Positions 16,507 through 23,919 of a stretch of 34,915 nt of DNA are shown piece after piece (positions within the stretch are counted from its first letter, which is position 1; every line of letters begins with the position of its first letter). The stretch lies in the IMG/VR virus record IMGVR_UViG_3300042474_000125, positions 1 to 34,915 of that record. One strand, written 5' to 3'. The position numbers were made by a program, and so were the translations under genes. The stretch comes from a virus. The notes below the pieces were generated by a model. The model was not told where the DNA came from. It did no database searches and saw only the letters and a list, made by a program, of their open reading frames with translations.

Positions 16507-16770
16507 CCTATTTCTACACACACCGAAGGTGTTGCTCTGCGCATTTTTTTGACCCCTCACCGTGCGAATGTTTTAACCACTGTGGTAAGCACGGTTTCAC
16601 TGCGACGGTTATATTTTGGTAGAGTGGTTTGAAAGCGGCGGATATTTTTGGCAATGGGTGTTTGGGTTTCGAGCTGATGGATATTTTGGAACCCGGTTTT
16701 GATACGAAGAGTTATAAAGCTACACAGGCCGGTGCACAATTTTGCGCAGTAGGACGCCCCCACCACCTAT

Positions 16771-16799
16771 AGTATAACACCATTCACCTATGATGTCAA
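16771..16799 (-). promoter_or_regulatory. Sigma70-type promoter, minus strand
   Basis: On the minus strand TTGACA (16799-16794) is followed after exactly 17 bases by TATACT (16776-16771). Predicted start near 16764, giving a leader of about 330 bases before the first gene at 16435. The leader carries three of the four CCAAAATAT-like repeats, so regulation after initiation or an unnoticed small RNA is possible. Confidence 0.75.
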
Positions 16800-16842
16800 C
16801 CGATGCCCCACCGGCCCCACAGATATTTTGGCAAACATAAGA

Positions 16843-16871
16843 TTGACATCACACCATAACCGTGCTATAAT
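16843..16871 (+). promoter_or_regulatory. Perfect consensus sigma70 promoter, plus strand
   Basis: TTGACA (16843-16848), 17 bases, TATAAT (16866-16871): a full consensus match with optimal spacing. Predicted start near 16878, about 56 bases before the gene at 16934. The short leader contains a six-codon reading frame (ATG ATG AAA CAC AAC AAC TAA, 16901-16921) ending just before the ribosome-binding site. Such strength suggests immediate-early expression by host polymerase. Confidence 0.88.
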
Positions 16872-16933
16872 GATTGTATGTTCTGTCACACAATTGGGTG
16901 ATGATGAAACACAACAACTAAAAGGAGTTGATA

Positions 16934-17503
16934 ATGTTTATTAATCAATACATACGAAACCACAAGTTAAAAACACTGTGGGATACCACACAACCACACA
17001 TACGCAAACATCATGAAAGATTGTGTGATAGTTGGATTCAAATGGTCCAACTGTATCGCAAATGCATACGTCAAGCACACCGACCCAGTCATTTAGACCA
17101 ACCCATGGTGGAGTATGAAGATTGGAATTGGGTAACCTCAATGAGTCAATGGATCTATCAAAATAGTGACCGGTTGCATCAGGACCCCAAACTTGCCATG
17201 GATCCGGCAGATTCACCCTGCTACAACGATGGGATCATGAGTGCTTATTTGGAGTGGGGCGTAAAAAACATTCCCATCACACCACGCGTGACCGAATACA
17301 CATTGCAGTGTTTGGAGGGCAGGTACAAAGGCAAAGAAATGCTGTGGTCTGAATACATTCGTGATGTGAATCAAATTATACAGTATCAAATGGATCGCAA
17401 TCGCAAACCGTTTGAAAAAATGACACGTGAGGAACTGTTGAGATGGATTCAACAGCAACCCGAATCCACTGTGAGACGCGCGGTCACAGCGGTTACCCAA
17501 TAG
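16934..17503 (+). CDS. Early-block hypothetical protein
   Basis: 189 residues. The ATG at 16934 is 6 bases after AAAGGAG; a TTG two codons earlier is less likely. The product is helical, rich in Trp, His, Arg and Gln (HERLCDSWIQMVQLYRKC; EDWNWVTSMSQWIY), with a C-terminal EELLRWIQQQPESTVRRAVT. I do not recognise it and see no catalytic motif. As the first gene behind a perfect consensus promoter it is the strongest candidate for an early host-takeover or regulatory protein. No helix-turn-helix is clear. Confidence 0.78.
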   Translation: MFINQYIRNHKLKTLWDTTQPHIRKHHERLCDSWIQMVQLYRKCIRQAHRPSHLDQPMVEYEDWNWVTSMSQWIYQNSDRLHQDPKLAMDPADSPCYNDGIMSAYLEWGVKNIPITPRVTEYTLQCLEGRYKGKEMLWSEYIRDVNQIIQYQMDRNRKPFEKMTREELLRWIQQQPESTVRRAVTAVTQ

Positions 17504-17507
17504 CATC

Positions 17508-17654
17508 ATGCGCACTGTCACATTGATTTGGTTGTTATGCTCCCTGAGTCAGTGTGGCAGTAATCCTATGGGATACAACTATGCGGATCAATTCTTGAAG
17601 ACACACGGGGCACAATACAGAATCATAGGCGATAGGGTATACTCCGCACGGTAA
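17508..17654 (+). CDS. Small exported or lipoprotein-like protein
   Basis: 48 residues, starting 4 bases after the previous stop. The first 16 residues are MRTVTLIWLLCSLSQC: one Arg, a hydrophobic core and a Cys at position 16, like a lipoprotein signal, although Gln before the Cys is not typical of a lipobox. The remainder (NPMGYNYADQFLKTHGAQYR) is polar. No clear ribosome-binding site, so it would depend on coupling to the gene upstream. If real, it may alter the host envelope, for example in superinfection exclusion; this is speculative. Confidence 0.45.
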   Translation: MRTVTLIWLLCSLSQCGSNPMGYNYADQFLKTHGAQYRIIGDRVYSAR

Positions 17655-18094
17655 CACCACCATTGATGACCATTGATGATTATCCAGGAGTAATTTAGAC
17701 TGGTCTTGGGGGGTTGAAATTGAATGAATCTGGGTGATTCACACCATAGAGAACCATTGAGAGGGGGGTTGAGAAAGGGTGAGGCAGTGGTTTGATCACA
17801 TTTAGAACCAAAACCTTGTCAGCATAAATATATCATTCACACACATATTGCCAATTCAATCCTGTGTGAACCCATGTCTATCCTGCCCAACTCACAGTCA
17901 TTATCACACCGCACTCATATGGTTTCCCACAGTTCTGCCACTGATTTCCGCCACACTGCCCACTTTATCCACACACCTTTGCATTCAGTCACAAATGGTG
18001 TGATTATTCCCATCACTGATAAATATTCAGCGTGCATCAGTCCAAACCTATCTTGCCATATGTTTCCTAGCTGATGCATGCGTAATTCTATCCT
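17655..18094. other. Gene-poor 440-bp interval
   Basis: No convincing gene. Begins with a tandem 10-mer (ACCATTGATG at 17659-17668 and 17669-17678) followed by G-rich runs (GGGGGG near 17708 and 17763). ATAAATA occurs at 17824-17830 and 18019-18025 on the plus strand. A 66-codon open frame at 17874-18074 has no ribosome-binding site and a His/Ser-rich composition, so I do not call it. It may hold a promoter for the gene at 18095 or an origin. Confidence 0.5.
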
Positions 18095-18748
18095 ATGTAT
18101 CTCAACGCAAATATACCGCTAATAGAGTGCTACATACGTGGCAATCACTTGAGGGACCAGCGCGATTCACATGACAAATACTTCTGGTGTGTGGTGTTTG
18201 CTGTGTGCAGTCAACCCAAACAAGCACCTTTGTTTCACGCTCTTTTGGATGATGGAGGGGTGTATAGTCGCTTGCCAATTTCAGCATTCTGCCAATCAGA
18301 AGGAGTAAAGGAACAACCTTTGGGTGAATTGGTGCTGTGGGATTCATTTTCATACAATGTGGCAGTGACCACCTATCATCAATTGTCAGGTGCTAAGGTT
18401 CAATTCACCACTCGCAGCAAACAGAAACAAGAAGGCAAGTATCTGTTTACCATTGACTGGACAGAAGGTGATTTCAATGAATTGAATTATGGTTATGCAG
18501 GCCGACCCGACCAACACAAGTGTGGTCACGTGATTGCACAGGACAACGGCAACTATGCCATCCAACCCAACAACAGATGCAGATTCTTTGACAGCAACAT
18601 GGGAGTGGACTGGAGCAAACCACCTGTGATTAACCGATTAGTTAATACTCACACCTGGAGTGTGGAGGACGAACCCCGTTGGACCACCACCGAAACAGAA
18701 GTGGGTGAATACGCATATGAATACCGTGACACCCAAGCGAAAGAATAA
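18095..18748 (+). CDS. Conserved marine-phage-type hypothetical protein
   Basis: 217 residues. Landmarks are IECYIRGNHLRDQRDS near the N-terminus, DDGGVYSRLPISAFC (about 52-66), LGELVLWDSFSYNV, GKYLFTIDWTEGDFNELNYG and NGNYAIQPNNRCRFFDSNMG. I recognise this order (RGN-LRD, LPISAF, LWDS-SY, Y-FTIDW, NG-YA-QPNNR) from a family common in marine phages whose function is not known to me. No good ribosome-binding site precedes the ATG. Its 3' end overlaps the next gene by 32 bases. Confidence 0.75.
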   Translation: MYLNANIPLIECYIRGNHLRDQRDSHDKYFWCVVFAVCSQPKQAPLFHALLDDGGVYSRLPISAFCQSEGVKEQPLGELVLWDSFSYNVAVTTYHQLSGAKVQFTTRSKQKQEGKYLFTIDWTEGDFNELNYGYAGRPDQHKCGHVIAQDNGNYAIQPNNRCRFFDSNMGVDWSKPPVINRLVNTHTWSVEDEPRWTTTETEVGEYAYEYRDTQAKE

Positions 18749-19274
18749 TTTTCATCAGCAGTTTCCTGGAGCAGGTCCTGGCAAAGCATGGCCACAGATG
18801 CTGCCGTGGATTGCTGCACTGCCACCACGCACACGCATACTGGATTGGGGTGCAGGTGCGGGCGGCACAGCTGCCTGGTTGCGTGACTACACCAGTTTAA
18901 CCATAGACTGCTGGGATCCATCACATCCTGCACACACCGCCACACCCTTGAGCAATGCCTACTTGGGCATATACACATCAGATGTGTGGGAACACATACC
19001 TATGGAGGCGATTCGCACTCATTGGGCCGAAATAGACTCTTACAGTCGTGTGGATAGACCCACGCGTCACTGTCACATCATTGACACCACACCCGCAAAG
19101 AAAATACTCAGCACAGGTAAAAATGCTCATGTGACCTTGCTGACACCAGTGCAATGGCAGGAATTGTTTCAAGAATGGTTGGATGTCAAAGTCACACAGA
19201 CCTTGAGAGAACCTGACGCACAGTACGGTGAGCGAGTGAGAGTGATGCTGCAAGGAGTGAGAAGATGGGCATAG
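18717..19274 (+). CDS. SAM-dependent methyltransferase-like protein
   Basis: 185 residues from the ATG at 18717; a GTG frame reaches back to 18660 inside the preceding gene and is less likely. The class I methyltransferase motif I is clear: RILDWGAGAGG (40-50), followed by an acidic strand end (CWDPS) and a motif resembling the post-motif III region (YTSDVWEHI). No DPPY-type DNA base motif, so the substrate may be a small molecule, glycan or protein rather than DNA. It overlaps the GT9-like gene by 10 bases, suggesting a shared pathway. Confidence 0.72.
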   Translation: MNTVTPKRKNNFHQQFPGAGPGKAWPQMLPWIAALPPRTRILDWGAGAGGTAAWLRDYTSLTIDCWDPSHPAHTATPLSNAYLGIYTSDVWEHIPMEAIRTHWAEIDSYSRVDRPTRHCHIIDTTPAKKILSTGKNAHVTLLTPVQWQELFQEWLDVKVTQTLREPDAQYGERVRVMLQGVRRWA

Positions 19275-20062
19275 GCGACGATCTCATGTGGTTGGCACAA
19301 GCACAACAACAGTTTGCACGCACAGGTCGGCCAGTGAGACCCACGCACCGAGGCAGCACTTATGCTTGGGGCAGAAGCTTGTGGTTGCGAGAGGCATATC
19401 ACAATCAACCCTGCATTGATCCTGTGGGGGGAGTCAATCTGGAAGAAAAACCCCATGGCCGAAGACCCTATCAGTACGATCCTACATACCGACCCAGGCC
19501 AGCACAAATCTTTCTCACCACAGCAGAAATTGCGTGGGCACAGGATCACATGCCTAAGGGACCTTATGTGATCATCAACCCTGATGCCAAACACATGGGC
19601 ATACATCACAACAACAAACATTGGCATGATCCCTATTGGCAAGAGTTGGCACTGCAGTTGTCACAGCTGGGCATCGTCACTGTGAGATTAAAACCTGTGA
19701 CACGCATGGACACCTATTATCCTGCCTGCAATATCGAAACAGATTCAATCAGAAAGGTGATGGCCTGCATACGCACAGCTGCTTGGGTGATCACCACTGA
19801 CGGTGCAGCACATCACATTGCTGCTGCTTGGGGCACACCTTGCACAGTGATTTGGGGCACCTGCACATCACCTTATGCCACTCCAACTCGTGGAGCATTG
19901 GGTTATGTGGGACAAAAGAATTTGATTGCGGCACACGCACAGACTCCTTGCTACACTGAAAAAAGAGAGTGTGCTCATTGTGTGGAATTAAAACAGGCAA
20001 TAACTCCACAGTGTGTGATTGACACCTTGGACATTCAAAAAATCAAAGCACATGGCAGGTAG
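19265..20062 (+). CDS. GT9 (heptosyltransferase-like) glycosyltransferase
   Basis: 265 residues. GIGDDLMW at the very N-terminus (2-9) matches the G-GD-L glycine loop that starts GT9 enzymes. YVIINPDAKH (101-110) matches the strand beginning the donor domain. TTDGAAHHIAAAWGTPCTVI (177-196) is the classic GT9 donor-site motif (T-D-G--H-AAA-G-P---+-G), followed by WG-C-SPY. A Cys/His cluster (CYTEKRECAHC) sits near the C-terminus, as in heptosyltransferases. AAGGAG lies about 8 bases before the ATG. In cells this family extends lipopolysaccharide core; in a phage it could modify surface sugars or DNA. Confidence 0.82.
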   Translation: MGIGDDLMWLAQAQQQFARTGRPVRPTHRGSTYAWGRSLWLREAYHNQPCIDPVGGVNLEEKPHGRRPYQYDPTYRPRPAQIFLTTAEIAWAQDHMPKGPYVIINPDAKHMGIHHNNKHWHDPYWQELALQLSQLGIVTVRLKPVTRMDTYYPACNIETDSIRKVMACIRTAAWVITTDGAAHHIAAAWGTPCTVIWGTCTSPYATPTRGALGYVGQKNLIAAHAQTPCYTEKRECAHCVELKQAITPQCVIDTLDIQKIKAHGR

Positions 20063-20423
20063 ATTCTACAGACTCACAGAAGCACAGAGTGCCAAGTGGA
20101 TTGAGCGCTATCCACAGTTGGCGCCATACTATGATCACAAAGAATATGATTGGGAAGATGATGAGGAGGGTGATGAGATCTATCTGATACCAGAAACAAA
20201 AGATTTGATACTGCACATTGCACTGAGTGAATTTTACACCACAGACTATTCAGAAGATAGACCTAGAGAGGGGTATTGGCACTGTGTGGATTGTGCTCGC
20301 TATGCTGTGCCTCAAAATGAAAGAGTGGAGAATCGCTGTGTGCAGTGTGTGCAACAATTGCAAGATCGTGCTGCACAATTAAAATCAGTGTCAGATCAGA
20401 TAGAACGAATGCGAAAAGATTAG
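20052..20423 (+). CDS. Zinc-ribbon hypothetical protein
   Basis: 123 residues from the ATG at 20052, overlapping the GT9 stop by 11 bases. The N-terminal half is acidic (KEYDWEDDEEGDEIYLI). Residues about 88-112 hold a CVDC--- RCVQC pair (CxxC 16 residues before CxxC), likely a zinc ribbon. A short C-terminal coiled coil follows (LQDRAAQLKSVSDQIERM). No family recognised. A zinc-ribbon plus acidic region could act in transcription, but the sequence does not prove this. Last gene of the plus-strand block. Confidence 0.7.
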   Translation: MAGRFYRLTEAQSAKWIERYPQLAPYYDHKEYDWEDDEEGDEIYLIPETKDLILHIALSEFYTTDYSEDRPREGYWHCVDCARYAVPQNERVENRCVQCVQQLQDRAAQLKSVSDQIERMRKD

Positions 20424-20509
20424 CGTGTGTGAGCGGTATATGCCGGAGGAGACACTCACACTGAATATTTATAATTTTGGCATCATTCAGAATGGTGTGT
20501 GATGGAATG

Positions 20510-20570
20510 GATACGAACTCGCGTTCGTATCACTCACTTCTTTACAAGAAGTTCATGTTTTTCTTTTTGT
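20510..20570 (+). terminator. Double-hairpin terminator after the plus-strand block
   Basis: Two successive perfect hairpins: GATACGAAC/GTTCGTATC with a 4-base loop (20510-20531), and ACTTCTT/AAGAAGT with a 3-base loop (20536-20552). A T-rich tract (20558-20570) follows. It lies about 90 bases after the last plus-strand gene. The first stem would be equally stable on the other strand. Confidence 0.6.
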
Positions 20571-20960
20571 TCTTCTTCTCTCTCCTTTGAAACAAGAGAA
20601 CTTTTAGTAAAATAATACCAAACAGTTCACTTGCTTAAGAGACTCACAACATCAATCTATCACGTCAAAGGGTTTGCATATCTTGACAACCTGTTAAGGT
20701 AGACCACTTCCATCCACACACAGTCAGGTGAGTTGACACTACCAGTGTGCGAACCAGAACGACAAAAGTTTCCAAAATCGTTCTGCATCACTGCTCATTT
20801 GTTTATACAGTCCTTGCTTAACTGTGTCGCTGTACAACCATAGCTGATCAATCAGAGGGTGATCTAAACTCTTTGTGTGTTGGGTTGTGACTGAATGTAT
20901 GAATTGCCTACCATTGCCTACTGTGTATATATGTGGATTAGAGTGTGTGTGTGTGAGTTG

Positions 20961-21005
20961 TGAACAGCAGTGTTCTTCTACCTTGGTATAACTCACTGCT
21001 GTTCA
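20961..21005. repeat. 12-bp perfect inverted repeat
   Basis: TGAACAGCAGTG (20961-20972) and its exact reverse complement CACTGCTGTTCA (20994-21005), separated by 21 bases. Not next to a T-run, so not an obvious terminator. Candidates are a protein-binding site or an RNA stem. Confidence 0.7.
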
Positions 21006-21099
21006 GCATCATATATGACTTGTTGATCCAAAACAAATCAATTCAATTGTATGTGAGTTTGAGTAAGAAAGCAACACTGAGGTTTGCCAAAATGTTTAA

Positions 21100-21154
21100 A
21101 GGGCACCGGGAGACTAGGTGATGAGGTGACAGCTTATCACTAACCTGATGCCCT
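21100..21154 (-). terminator. Folded element, possible terminator of the minus-strand units
   Basis: Outer stem AGGGCA/TGCCCT (21100-21105 with 21149-21154), middle pairing AGGT/ACCT and inner stem GTGAT/ATCAC (21118-21122 with 21136-21140). On the minus strand it is followed by TTTAAACATTTT and lies 20 bases beyond the stop of the gene at 21175. Not a classical simple hairpin, so the call is tentative. Confidence 0.4.
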
Positions 21155-21174
21155 CAAATATTTATGATGAGTTT

Positions 21175-21498
21175 TTATTTGCTCACTGTGTTTGGTCGCA
21201 TGATACGACCGATCACGTATCCGCACACTGCACAATTCATCACATAGGCCCAATCACTCACAGGCAGATTCATGTAGCGATCATGGGGTCTGATGGTTCT
21301 GAATCTGTATTCGGTATTGTCACAATTGGCACAGCAGGGCCATTCGTGTGCCTGCTGCAGAGTGATGATGTCAGGATTGTATTTGCTTCTCAAACCACGA
21401 CGTTTAATTACACCTCGGCGTCGAGTCTTTTCACAAAATTTCTTTGTGGGCATGCTTATGTGGCAGATATTGCAGTGGTAATTGCAATGCGTTTCCAA
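21175..21498 (-). CDS. Cys-rich zinc-binding hypothetical protein
   Basis: 107 residues. Cysteines and histidines fall in zinc-finger-like clusters: CNYHCNICHIS (5-15), a Cys near 22, CCANCD (about 55-60) and CAVCGYVIGR (about 89-98). A basic stretch (KTRRRGVIKRRG) separates the first two. The long start at 21498 is preferred because it includes the first Cys/His cluster, although it overlaps the upstream fibre-type gene by about 43 bases; an ATG at 21453 is the alternative. The family is not recognised. It is the last gene of the tail-side minus-strand cluster. Confidence 0.65.
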   Translation of the reverse strand: METHCNYHCNICHISMPTKKFCEKTRRRGVIKRRGLRSKYNPDIITLQQAHEWPCCANCDNTEYRFRTIRPHDRYMNLPVSDWAYVMNCAVCGYVIGRIMRPNTVSK

Positions 21499-21911
21499 AC
21501 TGGTGTGCCACCTGCGCTGGAATCTTCAATCACACACACTGCTAAACATTCTGTGCCAGAATCTCCATTGGAGCAGAATGCCACATCGCCTTGCACACGA
21601 TCTGTGCGTGCATTCAATTGACTCACAGTTTGTGGTTTCAAATTCAATATTTCTTCCAACAACACTTTGCCTGTGGCAGGATCCAGTGTCAATGCTGTGC
21701 TGGTGCTGCTGTTGATTTCGTCTGGCAAATAGGTAGCATCAATTTTGGTGCTGGCATTCAATGGTGCCACACCACTCACTTGTCCACGGCCGTTGATCAC
21801 AATCACCAGTTCATCCAGTGCTGCTTTGATGTTCACACGTGCTGCTGCAGGTGAATCTGTGTTGGAGTCCAAATTGGTAGTGATAATGTTTGCTGCTGTG
21901 GCCCAGGCCAT
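21456..21911 (-). CDS. Short fibre-like protein with shared N-terminal module
   Basis: 151 residues. The N-terminus (IITTNLDSNTDSPAAARVNI then K--LDELVIVING) has the same pattern as the N-terminus of the 183-residue protein at 5773-6324 (TTN-D--TD----AR--IK---D). The middle has NASTKIDATYLPD, a motif common in phage fibre proteins. The C-terminus carries two cysteines and reads as a small beta domain. Strong AAAAGGAG before the ATG, an ATAAATA site at 21932-21938 and a perfect hairpin just upstream. Probably a fibre or fibre-adaptor subunit. Confidence 0.75.
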   Translation of the reverse strand: MAWATAANIITTNLDSNTDSPAAARVNIKAALDELVIVINGRGQVSGVAPLNASTKIDATYLPDEINSSTSTALTLDPATGKVLLEEILNLKPQTVSQLNARTDRVQGDVAFCSNGDSGTECLAVCVIEDSSAGGTPVWKRIAITTAISAT

Positions 21912-21938
21912 GATTTACTCCTTTTGTTTGATATTTAT

Positions 21939-21959
21939 GGCACTTGGAACACAAGTGCC
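21939..21959. terminator. Perfect 8-bp hairpin upstream of the short fibre gene
   Basis: GGCACTTG and CAAGTGCC (21939-21946 and 21952-21959) with a 5-base loop, immediately upstream of the ATAAATA site on the minus strand. No T-run follows, so it may be a factor-independent pause, an RNA-processing site or an operator rather than a true terminator. Confidence 0.45.
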
Positions 21960-22014
21960 GCATAATGAATATTTTGCCCTAAAAATCAGTGTTTTTGTGA
22001 CTGTACTAGGCATT

Positions 22015-22122
22015 TTAATTGGTGTCTTGAACATAATCTGCATCCACATATCCTGCGTTCACATAGGCATTGTTTTCGGTTTGCACTCGTCCCAATGAGG
22101 TTTGTTTAGCAGCACCTAACAT
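22015..22122 (-). CDS. 35-residue YV-repeat protein
   Basis: The ATG at 22122 overlaps the stop of the large fibre by one base (TAATG), the coupling used throughout this genome, and the frame ends with TAA at 22017-22015. The product ends in NAYVNAGYVDADYVQDTN: a spaced YV pattern (YV--GYV---YV) like the predicted N-terminus YVIDGYVELGYV of the CTG-started fibre gene at 3632-4618. Too short to assign. The tight coupling and the recurring motif argue that it is translated. Confidence 0.6.
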   Translation of the reverse strand: MLGAAKQTSLGRVQTENNAYVNAGYVDADYVQDTN

Positions 22123-23918
22123 TATACATATCCTTTGTTAATGCTGGCAAAATAGGTACCTGCAATAAAACTAATGGTCATGATGTCGGTGCTGTTGGCC
22201 GCTGTGCTGAGTGTGCTCACACCACCTGCAAACAACATACGTCCAGCTGAATCCAATCCCTCTGTGAATGTTCTGTTGCCTGTGCCATCCTGTGTGATCA
22301 GCAGCGTGACTGTCTGACCTTCACGTGCATCTGTGAATCCTGTGAATGTGATGTTGCCGGTCAATCTCATGCGCTGTGTGTTGCCGTTGCTCACTGTGAT
22401 AGAGAATGAACCTGTGACATTGCCCTGATTGTACACAGTTTCAGCGTAGTCTTTGAATTCCACCTGACGCAACACTTTGTCAAAACACACAATGGCCCCC
22501 GTGCCTTTGGTATTGATGCTGATGTCGCCGTTGGTAGCAGGATCTATGGTGATACTGCCGTCTCCGTTGGGTGCTGCCTCCTGCACACTTAAAACCATTT
22601 TTGCTGTGGTGTGTGAAGTGGGAGTGGTCAGTCTCACTTGTGTGGCAGAACTGTTGCCGTGAGCAAAATGCAATTGATGTAAATTGCTGTTGCCACTGTC
22701 TGGTGCTGTCAACAACATTGGACCTCTTTGTGAATTCAACAACAATTGTGTGGTAATATTGCTGGCCAATTGATTGATGCTGCCGTTGTTGCCAATCAGC
22801 ACAGTTTGCGCTTTGAGATTGATTTGTCCAAATGTAGTGCTGGAAGCAACAATGTCTATGTTTTGTGCATCAAGATTGGTGGGGTATTGAAATCTTATGT
22901 ATTGTTTGCTGAACACAAATTGATTGGGATCATTTTGATTGCCAATAATCAAATCGCCATTGCCTTGATTGATCAACAGCGTGGGTTCTCCAGAACTGGA
23001 TTGAATATTCAAAGGTGCTCCAAATCTTGTAACATCTGATTGCAAACGTATAGAATTGTAGGTGCCGCTGTAGGCAGTGGCCAGAATGATGTCAGCATCT
23101 GCTATGCCAGTGCCTTGTTCAATGGTAATGCTGGAACTGTTGCTGCCGTTGTTGGTGTTCAATATTAAATCCGCAGTGCCATTTGTGGTAATGGTTACAT
23201 CAGCATTGCTGTCACCTACTCTCACAGTGTCTGTGTTCAATCTCACATCACCGGTGCCGTTGGGTGTAAGGGTGATGTGCCCATTTGCCACGTTGTTCAC
23301 GATGGCAAAATTATTCACATCAAAATCTGCATTCAAAGGATTGGTCAATCCTGTGGCACCTGATATGGTAACCACATCATTCACCACACTCACTGTGGCA
23401 CCATTGCTGCCAGTAAATTGCAGAGTGTTGCCTAGTTGAAATGTGCTGCCGGAAGAATCATCTCCTACAATGTCAAAGTCTGCTCTATACACTTCTACCG
23501 AACCATGTGCAAATCTCATCTCAGCAAAATAATTAGTGCCATCAAACAGTATGTCAGCAGTGTCCACAGCGCCGTTGATCTGTGTGAGACTTTCTGCACC
23601 ATTCTCCCACAGCATGTTGCTGGTAAGATCAAATGTGCTGCCTGCTGCAGGTTGTTTGAATATCATAGTGAGACGCTGACCTGCCACTGGATTGGCAAAA
23701 GCATTCATAGTGATGTTGCCTGTGAGTGTGATGCGCTGTATTTCTCCATTGGCCACATCTGGTGTGATGGTGCCTGTGGTACTACCAGCAGTGTACACAT
23801 TGCTGGCCATAGTGTTCACAGCATCTGACATCTTCTTGAGTTCAGGTCTGCTGGCCGCTACGGAATCTGCATCTGCATCAAATGCAGCACTGTTGGGTAA
23901 TATGTTGGGCCAAGTCAT
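22122..23918 (-). CDS. Large tail fibre with repeated beta modules
   Basis: 598 residues. Residues 41-137 (YTAGSTTGTITPDVANG, ITLTGNITMNAFANPVAGQ, FDGTNYFAEM) and about 498-598 (YNQGNVTGSF, MRLTGNITFTGF) are two diverged copies of one beta module, also present in the protein at 5773-6324. The middle holds ITLTPNGTGDVRLNTDTVRV, shared with the fibre at 8411-9961, and further Asn/Gly-rich repeats. No catalytic or cleavage motif seen. Likely a trimeric tail fibre or side fibre. Confidence 0.85.
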   Translation of the reverse strand: MTWPNILPNSAAFDADADSVAASRPELKKMSDAVNTMASNVYTAGSTTGTITPDVANGEIQRITLTGNITMNAFANPVAGQRLTMIFKQPAAGSTFDLTSNMLWENGAESLTQINGAVDTADILFDGTNYFAEMRFAHGSVEVYRADFDIVGDDSSGSTFQLGNTLQFTGSNGATVSVVNDVVTISGATGLTNPLNADFDVNNFAIVNNVANGHITLTPNGTGDVRLNTDTVRVGDSNADVTITTNGTADLILNTNNGSNSSSITIEQGTGIADADIILATAYSGTYNSIRLQSDVTRFGAPLNIQSSSGEPTLLINQGNGDLIIGNQNDPNQFVFSKQYIRFQYPTNLDAQNIDIVASSTTFGQINLKAQTVLIGNNGSINQLASNITTQLLLNSQRGPMLLTAPDSGNSNLHQLHFAHGNSSATQVRLTTPTSHTTAKMVLSVQEAAPNGDGSITIDPATNGDISINTKGTGAIVCFDKVLRQVEFKDYAETVYNQGNVTGSFSITVSNGNTQRMRLTGNITFTGFTDAREGQTVTLLITQDGTGNRTFTEGLDSAGRMLFAGGVSTLSTAANSTDIMTISFIAGTYFASINKGYV

Positions 23919-23919
23919 G

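Larger units (their letters stand above)
16436..16933. promoter_or_regulatory. Divergent control region, about 500 bp
   Basis: This gene-free stretch separates the minus-strand operon from the plus-strand block. It holds two divergent sigma70-type promoters with identical TTGACATCA 9-mers facing each other (16791-16799 and 16843-16851), a weaker third promoter and a TATAAATA site. It also has four copies of a (G/T)ATATTTTGG-like repeat near 16610, 16641, 16680 and 16822 (read as CCAAAATAT on the minus strand). The repeats could be operator sites or replication iterons. I see no convincing open frame. A 9-bp operator palindrome may be formed by the two -35 regions. Confidence 0.7.
20424..21174. 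other. 750-bp gene-free gap between convergent units
   Basis: No convincing gene on either strand. It contains a plus-strand terminator-like double hairpin (20510-20570), a 12-bp inverted repeat (20961-20972 with 20994-21005), a GT-dinucleotide run near 20945-20957, and a folded element with terminator character for the minus strand (21100-21154). ATAAATA-type sites lie at 20466-20472 and 21159-21165. Between 20571 and 20960 I see no strong structure. The stretch could house an origin, an attachment site or a noncoding RNA. Confidence 0.6.

Noticed and set aside
16500-16560. ACACC/GGTGT hairpin with a T-run near 16547 as a terminator
   Set aside because: Only a 5-bp stem with a 3-base loop, and the T-run is more than 10 bases away; no upstream plus-strand gene needs it.
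16557-16766. 69-codon minus-strand frame in the control region
   Set aside because: It begins with GTG at or before the predicted transcription start, has no ribosome-binding site, and covers the repeated ATATTTTGG-type motifs.
17874-18074. 66-codon plus-strand frame
   Set aside because: No ribosome-binding site, His/Ser-rich composition and no coupling to neighbours; probably chance.
20681-20710. TTGACA near 20681 as a promoter
   Set aside because: No acceptable -10 box at 16-18 bases.
20739-20996. 85-codon minus-strand frame in the convergent gap
   Set aside because: GTG start without ribosome-binding site, placed across one arm of the 12-bp inverted repeat and a GT run. Not excluded, but unsupported.
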